A stretch of DNA of 64,000 nt from NCBI RefSeq assembly GCF_051710625.1, contig NZ_JBPESN010000001.1, positions 61,064 through 125,063 on the forward strand. Reading direction: 5' to 3'. The stretch comes from JBPESN01 sp051710625. GTDB taxonomy: Bacteria > Pseudomonadota > Gammaproteobacteria > Enterobacterales > Enterobacteriaceae. Position numbers and translations under genes: made by a program. Position 1 is the stretch's first letter, and every line of letters starts with the position of its first letter. Below are positions 10,410 through 19,870 of this stretch, piece by piece. The notes under the pieces are model-generated. The model worked only from the letters and a program-made list of their open reading frames with translations. It was not told the origin of the DNA and searched no databases.

Positions 10410-11424
10410 GCGCTGACCTCCTGCTCAAAGGGCGTAATAATGACGTCTGACTTTGGGATTGTTTTAGTGGTGCCTAGGGTGAGGGCGCACATACAGGTAG
10501 CGATGAAGCTCTGGGCCTGTGGCGCATTGAGGGTGTTACCGTAGGAGCGCAGTCGTCCCACTCTGTTGGTAATCCCATCAGCCAGCGGGCGCGTGCCGGG
10601 TTCAACTGGCCGCCATTTTCCATCGCGGCAAAAGAGCCAGTCAGCCTCTCGCCAGGAGCCGTTAGTCGGCAAGCTGCTGTTGGTTTCTGCAATTCCAGAT
10701 ACGGGGGCACTGTTGATCGGGTAAGGAATGTCTTTCAAATCGTGGCGGCAGCTCCCTCCTGACATTCAAATTGCGGTTTCCGTCCTTTTTTAATCTCGGC
10801 GCTCTTACCCCAAAGTTGCTGTCTGTCGCCTGGGGCGTTGGCCAGCCTGTCAGCCTATGCGTCCCAGCAGCGCATTGAGCGGCACATTCAGGCACTCCCT
10901 GCCATCCTTCCCGTTCCGCGTGGTCGGCGTAGGCCATCCAGTAAAGTCGTTGTCGGATGTGCGGCGCACCGAACCCGCAGCGCATAAATCAAGCGCTGCT
11001 GTGGCGTAGTTCTCTGCTTCCAGGTTAGTCTGTACAAGGTCGAGCCATGCGAGTCCGTCTTTACCTGCAACCTGTTCACCAAAGATAACGCTAAGTTTTC
11101 ACTGCTGGATGAGGTGGAAGAAGCGGGCCATAAGTGCCGCTCGTCAGCATATCCCTTTCCTTTGCATGCCGCGCTGAAAGGCTGACAGGGGCAACTGCCT
11201 GTCCACACGGGTTTATCATCTGATTAGCCCGCTTTTCGCAGGGTGTATGACCAGGTGCCGATACCGGCGAAGAAATGACACTGGGTGTAGCCCTGTAATT
11301 TATCGAGTTTAATCTCCTCGATTGAACATTCATCGGCATCACCAGGCGCAATATGCCCGGCGGCTATCAGGTTTCGCAGCCACTGTCCCGCATAGTGGAC
11401 AGTGTTGTTATACCAGGTGCGCAT
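10406..11424 (-). pseudogene. Phage DNA (cytosine-5) methyltransferase, stop and several frameshifts
   Basis: Family motifs appear in order across shifting frames: motif I HFFAGIGTWSYTL, a TAA after KAG, then the catalytic PCQPFS motif IV in SCPCQPFSAACKGKGY. Later come FGAPHIRQRLYWMAYAD (motif VIII region) and WLFCRDGKWRPVEPGT with GRLRSYGNTLNAP (motifs IX-X). Such enzymes methylate cytosine at C5, usually to protect phage DNA from host restriction. The start ATG (11424) shares one base with the stop of gam. The last codons encode IITPFEQE, the same peptide that ends Gam. Confidence 0.85.
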
Positions 11425-11458
11425 TACTGCAGCTCCTGCTCGAAGGGCGTAATAATGA
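10418..11458. repeat. 26-bp direct repeat at two gene 3' ends (10418-10443 and 11433-11458)
   Basis: The two 26-base copies differ at one position (CTCCTGCTCAAAGGGCGTAA versus ...TCGAAGGGCGTAA, both followed by TAATGA). Both encode IITPFEQE on the minus strand, near the C-terminus of the C5 methyltransferase and of Gam. A repeat linking the ends of unrelated phage genes is a likely module-exchange point. Confidence 0.7.
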
Positions 11459-11951
11459 AATCCTCAAGCTGGTGATGAAAGGTAATTCCGCGAATATTAA
11501 TGGGCCTAATGGTATCCTGATTTTTTAGCAGGGCATTTTTATCCACCTGTGCTTTGCGAATAATGTAGCGGTGTTGCCCGTTTTCTTCCAGCGCCTGCAG
11601 GATATCGTCCATCCCTTTGAAGGACACGGATGGCGGGCGGTTGCGCCATGACACCTCGCCGGTTATCAGGTTAACGGTTTTGGTTTTGCCGTTTTGGGTC
11701 AGTCCCTCCCGGTTGGCTTCGCGCCAGGTCTGGATACCCTTTTGCAACAGGGTTATCCGGGCTTTCATGGCTTCAATATCTGCAGTGTGTTGATGGGTTA
11801 ACCGCGCAATTTCATCGTTAATCTGCGTCTCCAGTCGGGTCATTTCCCGCTGGATATCGCTTAGCCGCTTAATATCGTCCATCACCTGTGCACGGGTTTG
11901 CGGCGTGTGGGCACCCGCCGCGGCTTTAAGCCGCGTCATTTCCTTTGCCAT
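11424..11951 (-). CDS. gam: Host-nuclease inhibitor Gam (Mu-like)
   Basis: 175 residues, the same length as Mu Gam. Mu Gam binds double-stranded DNA ends and shields them from RecBCD and other exonucleases. The N-terminal half is a long coiled coil (ADIEAMKARITLLQKGIQTW and preceding helix). The family core follows: KTVNLITGEVSWRNRPPSVS, DDILQALEENGQHRYIIRK and a C-terminus LEDFIITPFEQELQ. The frame is intact and the A-B-small-small-Gam order matches other Mu-like early regions. Its stop overlaps the start of the C5 methyltransferase by one base. Confidence 0.85.
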   Translation of the reverse strand: MAKEMTRLKAAAGAHTPQTRAQVMDDIKRLSDIQREMTRLETQINDEIARLTHQHTADIEAMKARITLLQKGIQTWREANREGLTQNGKTKTVNLITGEVSWRNRPPSVSFKGMDDILQALEENGQHRYIIRKAQVDKNALLKNQDTIRPINIRGITFHHQLEDFIITPFEQELQ

Positions 11952-12025
11952 CTTTTTTTACCTTTTAATTAAAATATCGGGGATTAAACGTGCTTGAAAA
12001 TAATGTCTTCAAGAGCGTCACTGTG

Positions 12026-12217
12026 TTAAATATGCTCAAATACGTTAATGCGATATCGGGCAGCTATTTCACCAAGACGCTGGTCTTGTTCATTAAAATC
12101 ACGGCAGTTCTCGCAAATCGACAAATAGGTTTCATAGTCCTGTTTGGTAATATCTACGGTTTTTGCCAGATAAACCAATTGGCGAGCGGTAATACGGACA
12201 GGTCGTGTTTTCATCAT
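12026..12217 (-). CDS. Small phage early protein, 63 residues
   Basis: Starts MMKTRPVRITARQLVYLAKT. It is basic at the N-terminus, followed by acidic helix-prone sequence (KQDYETYLSICENCRDFNEQ). Its ATG overlaps the stop of the upstream 100-residue gene (TAATG). Unknown family. Intact, with conserved position in the early operon. Confidence 0.55.
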   Translation of the reverse strand: MMKTRPVRITARQLVYLAKTVDITKQDYETYLSICENCRDFNEQDQRLGEIAARYRINVFEHI

Positions 12218-12519
12218 TAATGTACCTCCCAGGTTATTCGGCAGTTATCTTGCAGGAACTGGTATTTTTCCCAGCGACCCTGATAATCAGTGCCCAGGGC
12301 ATAGCGAACGGTCTGCCCCTTTTTATGTAACGCATTACACCGTCGGTCATGCAGCAGGGTAATAATCGGACGGCTATAGCCATCAACGGTAAATTGGTTA
12401 ATGGTGAAACCTTCATCGCTAAGTTTGTCTATCACCGATAGGCATTGCCTGATCTGCTGCTGGATGGCCTGGCAGGTCATCGCTGACGGGTTTTTAATGG
12501 TCACGGCGGGGTTCAGCAT
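12217..12519 (-). CDS. Phage early protein, 100 residues, unknown function
   Basis: Starts MLNPAVTIKNPSAMTCQAIQ. The motif IITLLHDRRCNALHKKGQ and the following TVRYALGTD resemble the 84-residue early protein of the second Mu-like module (27511-27765: ILHDCKPVIRIEHH, LLKKGQADYIPVGKN). The two are probably distant homologues at equivalent positions, just after ATPase B. Intact frame; function unknown. Confidence 0.55.
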   Translation of the reverse strand: MLNPAVTIKNPSAMTCQAIQQQIRQCLSVIDKLSDEGFTINQFTVDGYSRPIITLLHDRRCNALHKKGQTVRYALGTDYQGRWEKYQFLQDNCRITWEVH

Positions 12520-12530
12520 AAAAGCCTCCT

Positions 12531-13683
12531 TTAATGCACACTGTGAATAATATTGGCGTCGATAACCGGAATGGCGTTTTGTGCGGCCAGGTTCATGGCG
12601 GCGGTCACCAGATTGCCGATAGCCAGGGGGTAAAGCAGGCTGACCGGCGTGTCTTTTTTCGGGCGCAGCCAGCTTAAGCGTTGACGCAATGCCGGTATCG
12701 CATCCGGGCCAAGGACTGTGCTCATGTCACCGCCGACCCGCTTAAATTTGAAGTCAAGAAAGTCGGTCAGATGTTCATCCAGCGGCGGCAGGTCAATCAC
12801 CTCGCAGCGCTGTACCACTTCCCTGACCGCCAGCAGGCGCTCGGATAACTTGTCGCCCAGTTCGGGTTGCCACAGCAGGACGATGGACAGCAATTTTTTA
12901 AAGCCGTCTTCCAGCTCAAAGAAGCGTTTGAGGTGTTTTAGTGTCGGTATGGGTAAGGCATAGGCTTCTTCAATCACCAGTACATGGCTGTACTCGGCAC
13001 GGCTGCTGTCTTTTAACAGTCGGTGTAACTGACGAAAGAGGGCCTCCGGCGAGCGTTTGAGTTTTTCCAGTGGAGCCAGCGTATAAACAATAGCCTCGGC
13101 AAGACTGGCAGCTTTCAGGGTCTTGCCCTGATGGTCGTTGTCTTCCATCGCCAGAACGTAGGGTTCAATCACCACCACGGGGCGTTTTTCCGATAAATGC
13201 GGTCAGTCAGGTCACGACGCAGGGTGCTTTTACCCGAACCGGATTCACCGATAACGGAGATAAAGCCGCCATAACGGGCGGTCTAGTACAACGCCTCGCA
13301 CACATAACGGCTTTCAGGGGTGAGAAGAACATCTTCATGGCCCTGTATGGCCTGGTCATCAAACGGGGCGCGAAACAGCCCGAAATGCTTTTTGGTGGCA
13401 GGCAGTAATACCTGTTTTTTAGTAACATCGTGTCCTCCTTGTTGCTAGGTGGTGTGTGCTTTTCCTTGTCGCCGTGCGTTATCCCGTCAAAGCAGTCGTC
13501 CGCCGCGATGCCCTGGTCACGCAGCCAGGGCCGGATACAGTGTTTTAGCGCGTCGGTGTCCTGTTTCGGCCACTGGTGGTGATTGACTATCTGCGCTAAT
13601 GTCGCTTCAGAAAGGTCAAGCGCACGGGGCAGTGTCGCCTGTGTCAGCTTGTGTTGTTGTAATAGCGTCTTAAGTTTCAGCAT
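12531..13683 (-). pseudogene. Mu B-like transposition ATPase, frameshifts and a stop
   Basis: MuB is an AAA+ ATPase that chooses target DNA and activates the transposase. The N-terminal helix-turn-helix is in place (LTQATLPRALDLSEATLAQI). A shift after MLLKN near 13420 hides the segment LLPATKKHFGLFRAPFDDQA. A TAG after CEALY and a second shift around 13185 surround the Walker A motif ISVIGESGSGKSTLRRDL. From 13178 the rest is continuous, with Walker B SHVLVIEEAYALP and a LSWLRPKKDTPVSLLYPLAI C-terminus. It lies 12 bp downstream of transposase A, as in Mu. Confidence 0.85.
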
Positions 13684-13695
13684 GATGGTCTCCCG

Positions 13696-15483
13696 TTAAC
13701 CGTGACTGACCAGATTGACCACCACATCGCCCGTCTGCGCCATTAGCTCATCACCCAGCGCGTCGACCTGGTCGGCGGGGATGCCGTCCGGGAAGCGCTG
13801 GGTTAGCAGGGTGTAAAATTCACTGCGCCAGGTCTTGCCCGCCGCCTGAAAACGCGCCCGCAGGCGTTGAACCACCCCGGCCGGGTTTAAACGCTCTTCA
13901 AAACGCGGGGCGCAAACCGTGGATGCCTGTCCCTGTTTGAGAAGGTAAGTGGGTGGGGTGTCGCGTTCATTGTCCAGATAAGGGTTAAAGCGTCCGCCAA
14001 AGGGTAAGGCATTGGCTTTTTGCGCGGCGGCGGTTTCCCCTGGCGTGGTGGTGCCATACAGGGTCTGTTCAATTTTAGCAAGATGGTGTTGCACGGTGAT
14101 GTGGGGTAATGCTTTGAACGATTCGCCGAGTGTCGGGGCATTGAGGGCAAAGCCGTAGTCGTCTTTCGCCACTTCCGGCACCCGGCAGAAGGTTTCCAGC
14201 CCGTCCGCATTGATTATCACCACATGCGCCCCACTGTCGCGCCAGGGGTTACGCACTATCTGTAAGGTGTCGCCCACGCAAACGCCGGGGACTTGCCGTA
14301 CATCGTATTCACTGCCCCTGAACGACACTCGAAGGTGGGCGCTAACCTTACGGTTTTCGGGCTGACTCACCGCCAGCTCACGGCATACGTCAACAGGCGG
14401 TGCCTTGATTAACTGCTGCGGGGTAATCCGTAACCAGCAGTCGGTGCGGGTCATGCCGGTACGCCGATGCAGCGTGGTGCGGTTATACTTTTTACGCTAC
14501 AACCCAATTAGGCAGTTCAGTTCATCGATATTATCGACTTGCACAAACCGCAGACCGGATTCAAAATGGCACTCGAAAATGTCGCGCGCCTTTTCCACAG
14601 AGCCAATAGCGCGGGCATTACGGGCTTTATGAGCAATAAGTTGAATAGCGAGGGTTTTAGACAGGTTACGCATCGTGGATGAGACTAGCGCGCAGCCGGG
14701 GTCAGTATACAAGAGTCGCGGCACGCCATGCAGTACGTCGGCCCCACCGCGTTCTTGCATGGCGTTAATCAGTACATCAGTAAAGTTCTGCGCCGTTTCG
14801 CCGCCAAAGCGGTACTCAGCGTAAATCCAGCCACTAATATGGTCAGTCAGCTCAAATGACCAGACGCGGTCGTTAATCACCCGCGCCAGATTTTTCGGCT
14901 TGTTCTTGTTAAACTCCGCCTCATTCATCATGCACAGGCCGCTATCGCGTGTGGTGCGCTTCTTTTCGAGATTTTTCAGGTAATGGAGCACACACAGCGA
15001 CGCATCCAGCTGCCAGACATGATTGGGATGGTCGGTTTTTAACTGGACGCACGGGGCTGGTGCCCGTAACTGGTTGGGGTGCAGGCGATACTGGTACAGT
15101 GCTCGACTGATGGCATCGACCGACAAGGGGAACCACTCGCTGGTCTCGTTATCAACATATCCGGCATTAATCAGGTTATTGGCTCGTAGGTCGTTAACCG
15201 GCTTTTCCAGACTGTAGAGACGCTTGCTGTTATTGCGTTCTGATTTCGTGATGACTCCGGATATCAACAGAGCTTCGTCACGCGTCAGGGCACTGGTACC
15301 ATAATCCACCCGCTGCTTATGCGGCGGTTTAGCGCTTCCCTGTTTGATTTTTCGCGGTAGCGTGGCTTTGGAAATGCCAAGTGCCTGGCAACCTGTCTGA
15401 TAAACGGCGTCTTTACCGCCATGCCCGGCTTTCTCGGCAGCCTGGGCAATCGCTAACAGGCGTTCGGTCAGGATGGCGTTCAT
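13696..15483 (-). pseudogene. Mu A-like DDE transposase, single in-frame stop
   Basis: A 596-codon frame broken only by TAG at 14497-14499, where Trp is expected. The DDE catalytic core is visible: first Asp in HVWQLDASLCVLHY, second in PRLLYTDPGCALVSS and Glu in AIGSVEKARDIFECHF. Upstream is a helix-turn-helix domain (ALGISKATLPRKIKQ). The C-terminal beta-barrel follows the stop (RVSFRGSEYDVRQVPG). It would cut and join phage ends during replicative transposition. The start overlaps the end of the DUF3102 gene (ATGA). This is the better preserved of the two transposases in the window. Confidence 0.88.
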
Positions 15484-16433
15484 AACACCGCCTCCTCTCC
15501 GTTATTTCCCCCAGTACCACACAAGTGCTCCGGTAACTGAAAATCGGCGTCTTTGGCATCATTATCGTCTTTTACCCAGTCAGGTGCGCTCTCTGACACC
15601 GCGTGGCGGGGTAAGGCAAAGCAGCTACGTAACACATTGATTTTAAAGTCAATGTTATTAAGCAAGCTCGCTAAATAGTCGGTGTGGGACGTGATATCGC
15701 CACTGTGGCTGCTCAGTTTTTCCAGTCCTTCCCGAAAGCGCCTCATTAACATGGCTTTAACATCAAAGGCCACCAGGCCAATTTCTTCGCGTAACTGGCG
15801 TATGCCTTCTTCCCCTAATGGGCGATGCTGAGTAAGCAGGCGGTTTTCATTCAGTTCATTGGTTTTTTGGTCTTTTTCGTTAACTAGACGGCGGCTGGCT
15901 TCCAGGTTGTCACGGGTTTCGCGCAGTTTTGCCTTTAGTTCACGCACGGACATGCGATCAACTTCATCAAGCGTCAGACCCGCAATAGTGCCGCCTTCAG
16001 CTAATGCAGCAAGATTTTCATCATCTTCAGTCATCAACTCAAAGAGTTTTATTTTGCCTAAAGTTGCCAGCGCTGGCAGTTTTGATTGCAAAGTTGGAGA
16101 TAGATATTTAATTAAGACCTGCATCACTCTTGCGGCTGTTCGATATGAAAGCCCAAGATTTCCTTCAACGATCTTCATGAAATCCCCATGCGGCTCATTC
16201 TCTTTTAGAATAATGAGCCGCTTACCCACCTCCAGCATGGCTTCGGCACTTTGCGCCATATAGAAGCGTGCTTCATGCACAATGCGCTCGCGTTCATAGG
16301 GCAGTCCCTCGCCGTACTTGTCCATAATGGTCTGCTGATGTTCAGCCAGGGCGTTAAGGTTATTCATTAAATTTGGTGCCAACGGTTGTTCGAGAGCAAT
16401 TTCAGCCGTCATCGGTAACGCTTTTCTACCCAT
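15480..16433 (-). CDS. DUF3102 phage protein, 317 residues
   Basis: Intact frame from MGRKALPMTAEIALEQPL. The DUF3102 core is ERERIVHEARFYMAQSAEAM and LEVGKRLIILKENEPHGDFM, followed by LGLSYRTAARVMQVLIKYL, a ParB-like recognition region. A coiled coil covers about residues 165-210. Such proteins sit just upstream of the transposase in several Mu-like phages; their role is unknown, though DNA binding is likely. A nearly identical stretch of this gene lies in inverted orientation at 17392-17489, inside a second decayed copy. Confidence 0.75.
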   Translation of the reverse strand: MGRKALPMTAEIALEQPLAPNLMNNLNALAEHQQTIMDKYGEGLPYERERIVHEARFYMAQSAEAMLEVGKRLIILKENEPHGDFMKIVEGNLGLSYRTAARVMQVLIKYLSPTLQSKLPALATLGKIKLFELMTEDDENLAALAEGGTIAGLTLDEVDRMSVRELKAKLRETRDNLEASRRLVNEKDQKTNELNENRLLTQHRPLGEEGIRQLREEIGLVAFDVKAMLMRRFREGLEKLSSHSGDITSHTDYLASLLNNIDFKINVLRSCFALPRHAVSESAPDWVKDDNDAKDADFQLPEHLCGTGGNNGEEAVL

Positions 16434-16444
16434 TATTTTTCCTA

Positions 16445-16789
16445 TTACAGTTTTGACGGTGAGGCTAGGCAGCGCCCACGTTTTTTTGCCATCTTAATTT
16501 GTGCCCGGTCGACTTTATCAAAATAGGCAAGGGCAATCTGTAGCAATTGCTCGCCAAGTTTGTAATACCCATTGAGGCATTGCTCAACCATGCTCTCTTC
16601 CGTTAAAAACGGCAGGGTACGGCTGATATTAGCCGGAGAATCATTGACCAGCTTCGCCAGAGCCTTATTAGAGAGGCCATTATTGTTGTTGTGATGTCCC
16701 TTCATGGGTTTCAGGATCCGCAGCGTGCGGCGTGCTCGTGAAGACGCATGCAGTGATAAGGTGTTTTTCATCAGATGCCTCATTTTCAT
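16445..16789 (-). CDS. Phage winged-helix protein (IclR-type HTH), up to 114 residues
   Basis: The core reads TLRILKPMKGHHNNNNGLSN, KALAKLVNDSPANISRTLPF and LTEESMVEQCLNGYYKLGEQ, an IclR-like winged helix in which a wing residue run precedes the second strand. Several in-frame ATGs exist; family members usually begin shortly before RTLRIL, so the true protein may be 85-105 residues. It sits at the head of the first early operon, 11 bp upstream of the DUF3102 gene, and may regulate early genes. Confidence 0.6.
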   Translation of the reverse strand: MKMRHLMKNTLSLHASSRARRTLRILKPMKGHHNNNNGLSNKALAKLVNDSPANISRTLPFLTEESMVEQCLNGYYKLGEQLLQIALAYFDKVDRAQIKMAKKRGRCLASPSKL

Positions 16790-16828
16790 TAATGGAAATT
16801 GTGTTACCGTCAGTGAAACAGGCGAGTG

Positions 16829-17080
16829 TTATTTTTTATGGCGCTCTTTACCCGATGGCATAAGGGTAACCCATGATCTGTTCAATCCCCTGTTTGATTT
16901 TGCGGGCTTCCCCGCGCCCGCCCTGGCAGGGGCTATCAAGTGATATGTAAACCTGATAGGGTTTGAGGCTGGATTGGCGTGCTCATGCCGCCACCGTCGG
17001 GTAGTCCTGATAGACTCGGTCATAAAAATTGCGCTTAAAGTTGGCGGGATGTTGTAGTGATATTGTTTTATCTCCGCCAT
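16829..17080 (-). CDS. Small phage protein of unknown function, 83 residues
   Basis: First gene of the minus-strand early operon. The composition is basic with the stretch ANPASNPIRFTYHLIAPARA and PGAGKP-like AGAGKPAKSNRG. This recalls short Icd/Ash-like proteins seen in enterobacterial prophages, but the match is from memory and weak. No domain can be assigned. Confidence 0.4.
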   Translation of the reverse strand: MAEIKQYHYNIPPTLSAIFMTESIRTTRRWRHEHANPASNPIRFTYHLIAPARAGAGKPAKSNRGLNRSWVTLMPSGKERHKK

Positions 17081-17200
17081 AAAAAGTTAAAAATAAATAT
17101 ATATTGACATACAAAATAATGTAAAATCTTTTTTATGTTTTTGTATATCTCTTATCACCGTTAAAAACAACTGGCTGTTGTCGGCCAGAAGGAGACCTGT

Positions 17201-17619
17201 ATGGCAAAAAAAAGCGGCAACCAGCCTGTCTGTAAGTACGGCGGACAATATCACGATTGCGGGGGGCGGTGGAGGGCAATTGCATACCCTGAAAAAAATG
17301 CAGAAAAAAGTACTCAACAGGAGGTGATGGCACGTTTTGGGGATGGGCTGCACTATGAAAGGGAGAGAATTGTTCATGAGGCGAACTTCTATGATGGCGA
17401 AAAGTGCCGAAGCCATGCTGGAGGTGGGTAAGCGGCTCATTATTCTAAAAGAGAATGAGCCGCATGGGGATTTCATGAAGATCGTTGAAGGCGGCATTAC
17501 GTAAAGATGAAGCTGCGCTTAAGCGCAGCCGACAACTGGTGGCCAAAAAAGAAAAATAATTACAGCAGTTAAAGTCAGCAACTGTCTGGAAAGATTTCTA
17601 CAACGGCTACGAGCAATGA
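17201..17619 (+). pseudogene. Second DUF3102 gene, frameshifted with large internal deletion
   Basis: Starts MAKKSGN, then a shift leads to DNITIAGGGGGQLHTLKKMQ. Another shift gives VMARFGDGLHYERERIVHEA and the DUF3102 core (AMLEVGKRLIILKENEPHGD). After KIVEGG the sequence jumps to ALRKDEAALKRSRQLVAKKE, which aligns with the coiled-coil part of the intact copy, so roughly 100 codons are missing. A TAA and then TGA follow. Orientation is opposite to the copy at 15480-16433. It probably came from another phage of the same type. Confidence 0.7.
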
Positions 17620-17668
17620 ACAGGCCCCGCTCGATACCCAACAGTAAGTCACGCTGACGCTGAAAGGC

Positions 17669-18010
17669 GTGGGAGATCGCTTAAGGTCGGAACGCCTGCG
17701 GTTAAGACTTAGCCAAGAAATCTTTGCCGAACGCTGTGGAGTTAAAAAACTCATCCAGTATAATTATGAAAAAAGTGAGCGACATCCGAATGCGGGCTAC
17801 TTAATTGCGGCGAAAGAGTTAGGGGTCGATCTTCTTTATGTGATGATCGTGGAGCGCAGCGATGAAGCCAGTGCGCTCGATATGGTGCGCGGTGAAGAAG
17901 AAGCGGAAGTGTTAACTGCCTTTCGACATATTTTGGGCGAGACCCGCGAAGTGGCTAAACGCACCTTGACAGCAACCGCAGAGAAAAAAGCCGCCCGTCA
18001 CCGCGCTTAA
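17669..18010 (+). CDS. XRE-family phage repressor
   Basis: A 113-residue protein with a lambda-repressor-like helix-turn-helix: RLRSERLRLRLSQEIFAERC, then YEKSERHPNAGYLIAAKELG with LGVDLLYVM closing the domain. A helical tail (EVLTAFRHILGETREVAKRT) may mediate dimerisation. GTG 17669 is the first usable start after an in-frame stop; no good ribosome site precedes it, so the N-terminus could be trimmed. It diverges from the minus-strand early operon, as expected for a Mu-like c repressor, and would keep transposition genes off. Confidence 0.65.
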   Translation: MGDRLRSERLRLRLSQEIFAERCGVKKLIQYNYEKSERHPNAGYLIAAKELGVDLLYVMIVERSDEASALDMVRGEEEAEVLTAFRHILGETREVAKRTLTATAEKKAARHRA

Positions 18011-18038
18011 CCTTCCCTATCCGTAGCCGCGAAAGGGA

Positions 18039-18807
18039 TTATTTAATGGTAATAATCAGCTCACCCCGTTAAGTGGGCTGATTGCTATTGAGACTATAGC
18101 GAATCGGGACGCTTTCCATTGCAAAGTCTTAAAACACGTCGCGCATCTGCGGAATATCATTGATGGAAATAATCATCAATCCCGCCAGGTCTCATCCCAT
18201 AGCTGCCAGTTTTTCGTATTGCTCCAGGCCAAAATCCACCCCATAGCCTTCCGTCCCCCAATAGCGCGGGTCGCAGTAAAAGAGCGTGTGCGGACGGTCA
18301 TAACAGGCAATACAGCTGGCCCAGTCCAGGTGTTCAATGGTGGTGCGTGATAATCGCAGATAAGCCAGCGACAGCTCTTCTTCCATGCGTAGCATGGTTC
18401 AGGCGTGACCCACTGGTAGTGGTCACGCCAAAGGTGTGCTCCGCCATCTTGCCGCCGAACGCCTGTTTATGCAGGTAATAGAAACGGGCTGCCCGCTGGA
18501 TATCGGTTAAGGTTTCGGTCGGCGTGATGTTTAACTATTGATACATCGCCCGGCTGACCGGCGCCCATTTGAACTAACGCATAAACTCTTCCAGATGATG
18601 TTTCAGTACTCGATAGAGATCGACCAGCTCGCCGTTGATATCGTTAATCACTTCCGCTTTGCTGGGTGACTTCATAAAGAAAAGCGCCGCTGCGCCACAA
18701 AATGGCTCCACGTAGCAGGTATGCGCCGGGAAGCGCGGTAAAATCTGTTTTGCCAGCCGCCGTTTACCGCCTATCCAGGGCAGTATCGGTAAAAATTTTT
18801 GCTGCAT
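18039..18807 (-). pseudogene. Phage DNA adenine methylase (Dam-like), several stops and a frameshift
   Basis: Motif I is clear at the N-terminus: PWIGGKRRLAKQILPRFPAH, with YVEPFCGAAALFF. Stops after EEFMR and MYQ, a frameshift near 18400, and a TGA after LAAMG break the frame. The catalytic DPPY motif is changed to DPRY in FYCDPRYWGTEGYGVDFG. The last part (LAGLMIISINDIPQMRDVF) completes a D12-class N6-adenine methyltransferase of about 255 codons. It would have methylated GATC-like sites on phage DNA. It converges with the XRE repressor gene. Confidence 0.85.
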
Positions 18808-19084
18808 TGTCTGTAAGCCTTTTTCACTAATGGAAATTGGTGTAGACTCTTCCCTGTTCTCGAGAACGGAAAGCACCACAGTTAACTCACAGATGCTGTC
18901 TGTGAGTTGACGACCTGTCCGGTGTGACAGCCCTAAAAAGGTCGCGCTTTTCCCCTTGCCCCGTTAGGGGCTAATAACTGTGCCTAACCCAACCACTCAC
19001 GCTCGTTCCCACTAGTAAACCGCTTTAAAAGCGGGTAGCGCCTTGCCTTGTCACACTGTCTGCCTGATTCTCAGGGAGATGGTG
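18808..19084. other. Non-coding interval upstream of the lysis genes
   Basis: About 280 bases without a supported gene. It holds short hairpins, for example CCCC-GTTA-GGGG near 18957-18970 and CCGCTTT-A-AAAGCGG near 19019-19034. In the proposed ancestral order the mor gene and the late promoter would adjoin the holin gene, so the right half may keep remains of a late promoter. Confidence 0.35.
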
Positions 19085-19426
19085 ATGAAAACGCGAAAAA
19101 AATTAACCTTACCTTCATTAACAACCCCGCGATTGAGCGGTTGGTTACTGACCGCCACCGGTTTGTTGCTGGTGATTGGCTTGGTCTTACCGCAGCAGTT
19201 GCCGGTGGTGCTCTACAAGCCGGCCTTGATTACCCTGGCGGCGGTGACCGGTTACTAGCTTGACCGTTCGCTGTTCCTCAAAGCCCGTCCCGGTCAATAC
19301 CTACACCATGACCACCCCGAGGTGGCGCAATGCCGACATCCGGTACGCGGCGGCTGCCATCAGGTGTTTGCGGCCGCGCAGCTGCGCAGGGCGGCGGTGT
19401 GTCTGAGTGTGGCGATGGGGCTGTGA
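19085..19426 (+). pseudogene. Putative holin of the Mu-like late module, one in-frame stop
   Basis: ATG 19085 follows GGGAGATGG. Two membrane spans are visible: LTATGLLLVIGLVLP and VVLYKPALITLAAVTGY. A TAG at 19256-19258 interrupts where Trp is usual, then LDRSLFLKARPGQY and a cytoplasmic tail continue in frame for 55 codons. Holins open the inner membrane to let the endolysin reach peptidoglycan. The stop overlaps the start of the next gene (TGATG). Confidence 0.7.
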
Positions 19427-19870
19427 TGATGAATAACCACCAACACCCCGATACCCCACCCGGCATGATGCTGTCCTTTTTGCTGATGCTACTGCTGGGA
19501 GGCGCATTTGATGTGGATGCGGCGCATTCCCCGCAAGCCGCACTTCCGTATCGGGCAGTTCTGATACGCAACGCCCGGCTGCTGTGGGGACTTAATGCGC
19601 CGGTGGCAGATTTTGCCGCCCAGATTGACCACGAAAGTGGCTGGCAGCCGGGTATCACCAACCGCATCGGCGCGCAGGGGCTGGGTACAGCGTGACCACC
19701 GTCTTGCGAAACAGCAAGGGTACGATGGCGGTCGCTGGTTTCACAACATTGAGCGGGTGAATGCCGGACGTAGCGTGAGCGCCTGGCGCGAGAATCGTCA
19801 TTATCCCCGGAGCACATTAAAAGTTCTGGCACCGCGTTACCTGACCTGGGGAGGGGCAAGCTGTGTTTAG
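19426..19870 (+). pseudogene. Phage lysozyme / lytic transglycosylase, internal deletion and frameshift
   Basis: The N-terminal part has a signal-anchor (MMLSFLLMLLLGGAFDVDAA) and the start of an SLT domain with the catalytic Glu context AAQIDHESGWQPGITNRIGA. After AQGLG the middle of the domain is missing and the frame shifts. The C-terminal part WVQRDHRLAKQQGYDGGRWF and NIERVNAGRSVSAWRENRHY is kept. The enzyme would have cut peptidoglycan during lysis. The deletion removes the domain centre, so it cannot fold normally. Confidence 0.8.

Larger units (their letters stand above)
16166..17489. repeat. Inverted repeat of about 95 bp inside two DUF3102 copies
   Basis: 16166-16263 (minus-strand copy) and 17392-17489 (plus-strand copy) are almost identical when one is reverse-complemented, with differences only near one edge. 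Each also contains an internal stem: GCGGCTCATT paired with AATGAGCCGC. Near-identity stands out because the rest of the two genes has diverged. The pair could have served as an inversion endpoint or been homogenised by gene conversion. Confidence 0.75.

Noticed and set aside
17087..17497. 136-codon minus-strand frame overlapping the DUF3102 remnant
   Set aside because: It is the antisense of the DUF3102 core; the same antisense appears opposite the intact copy.
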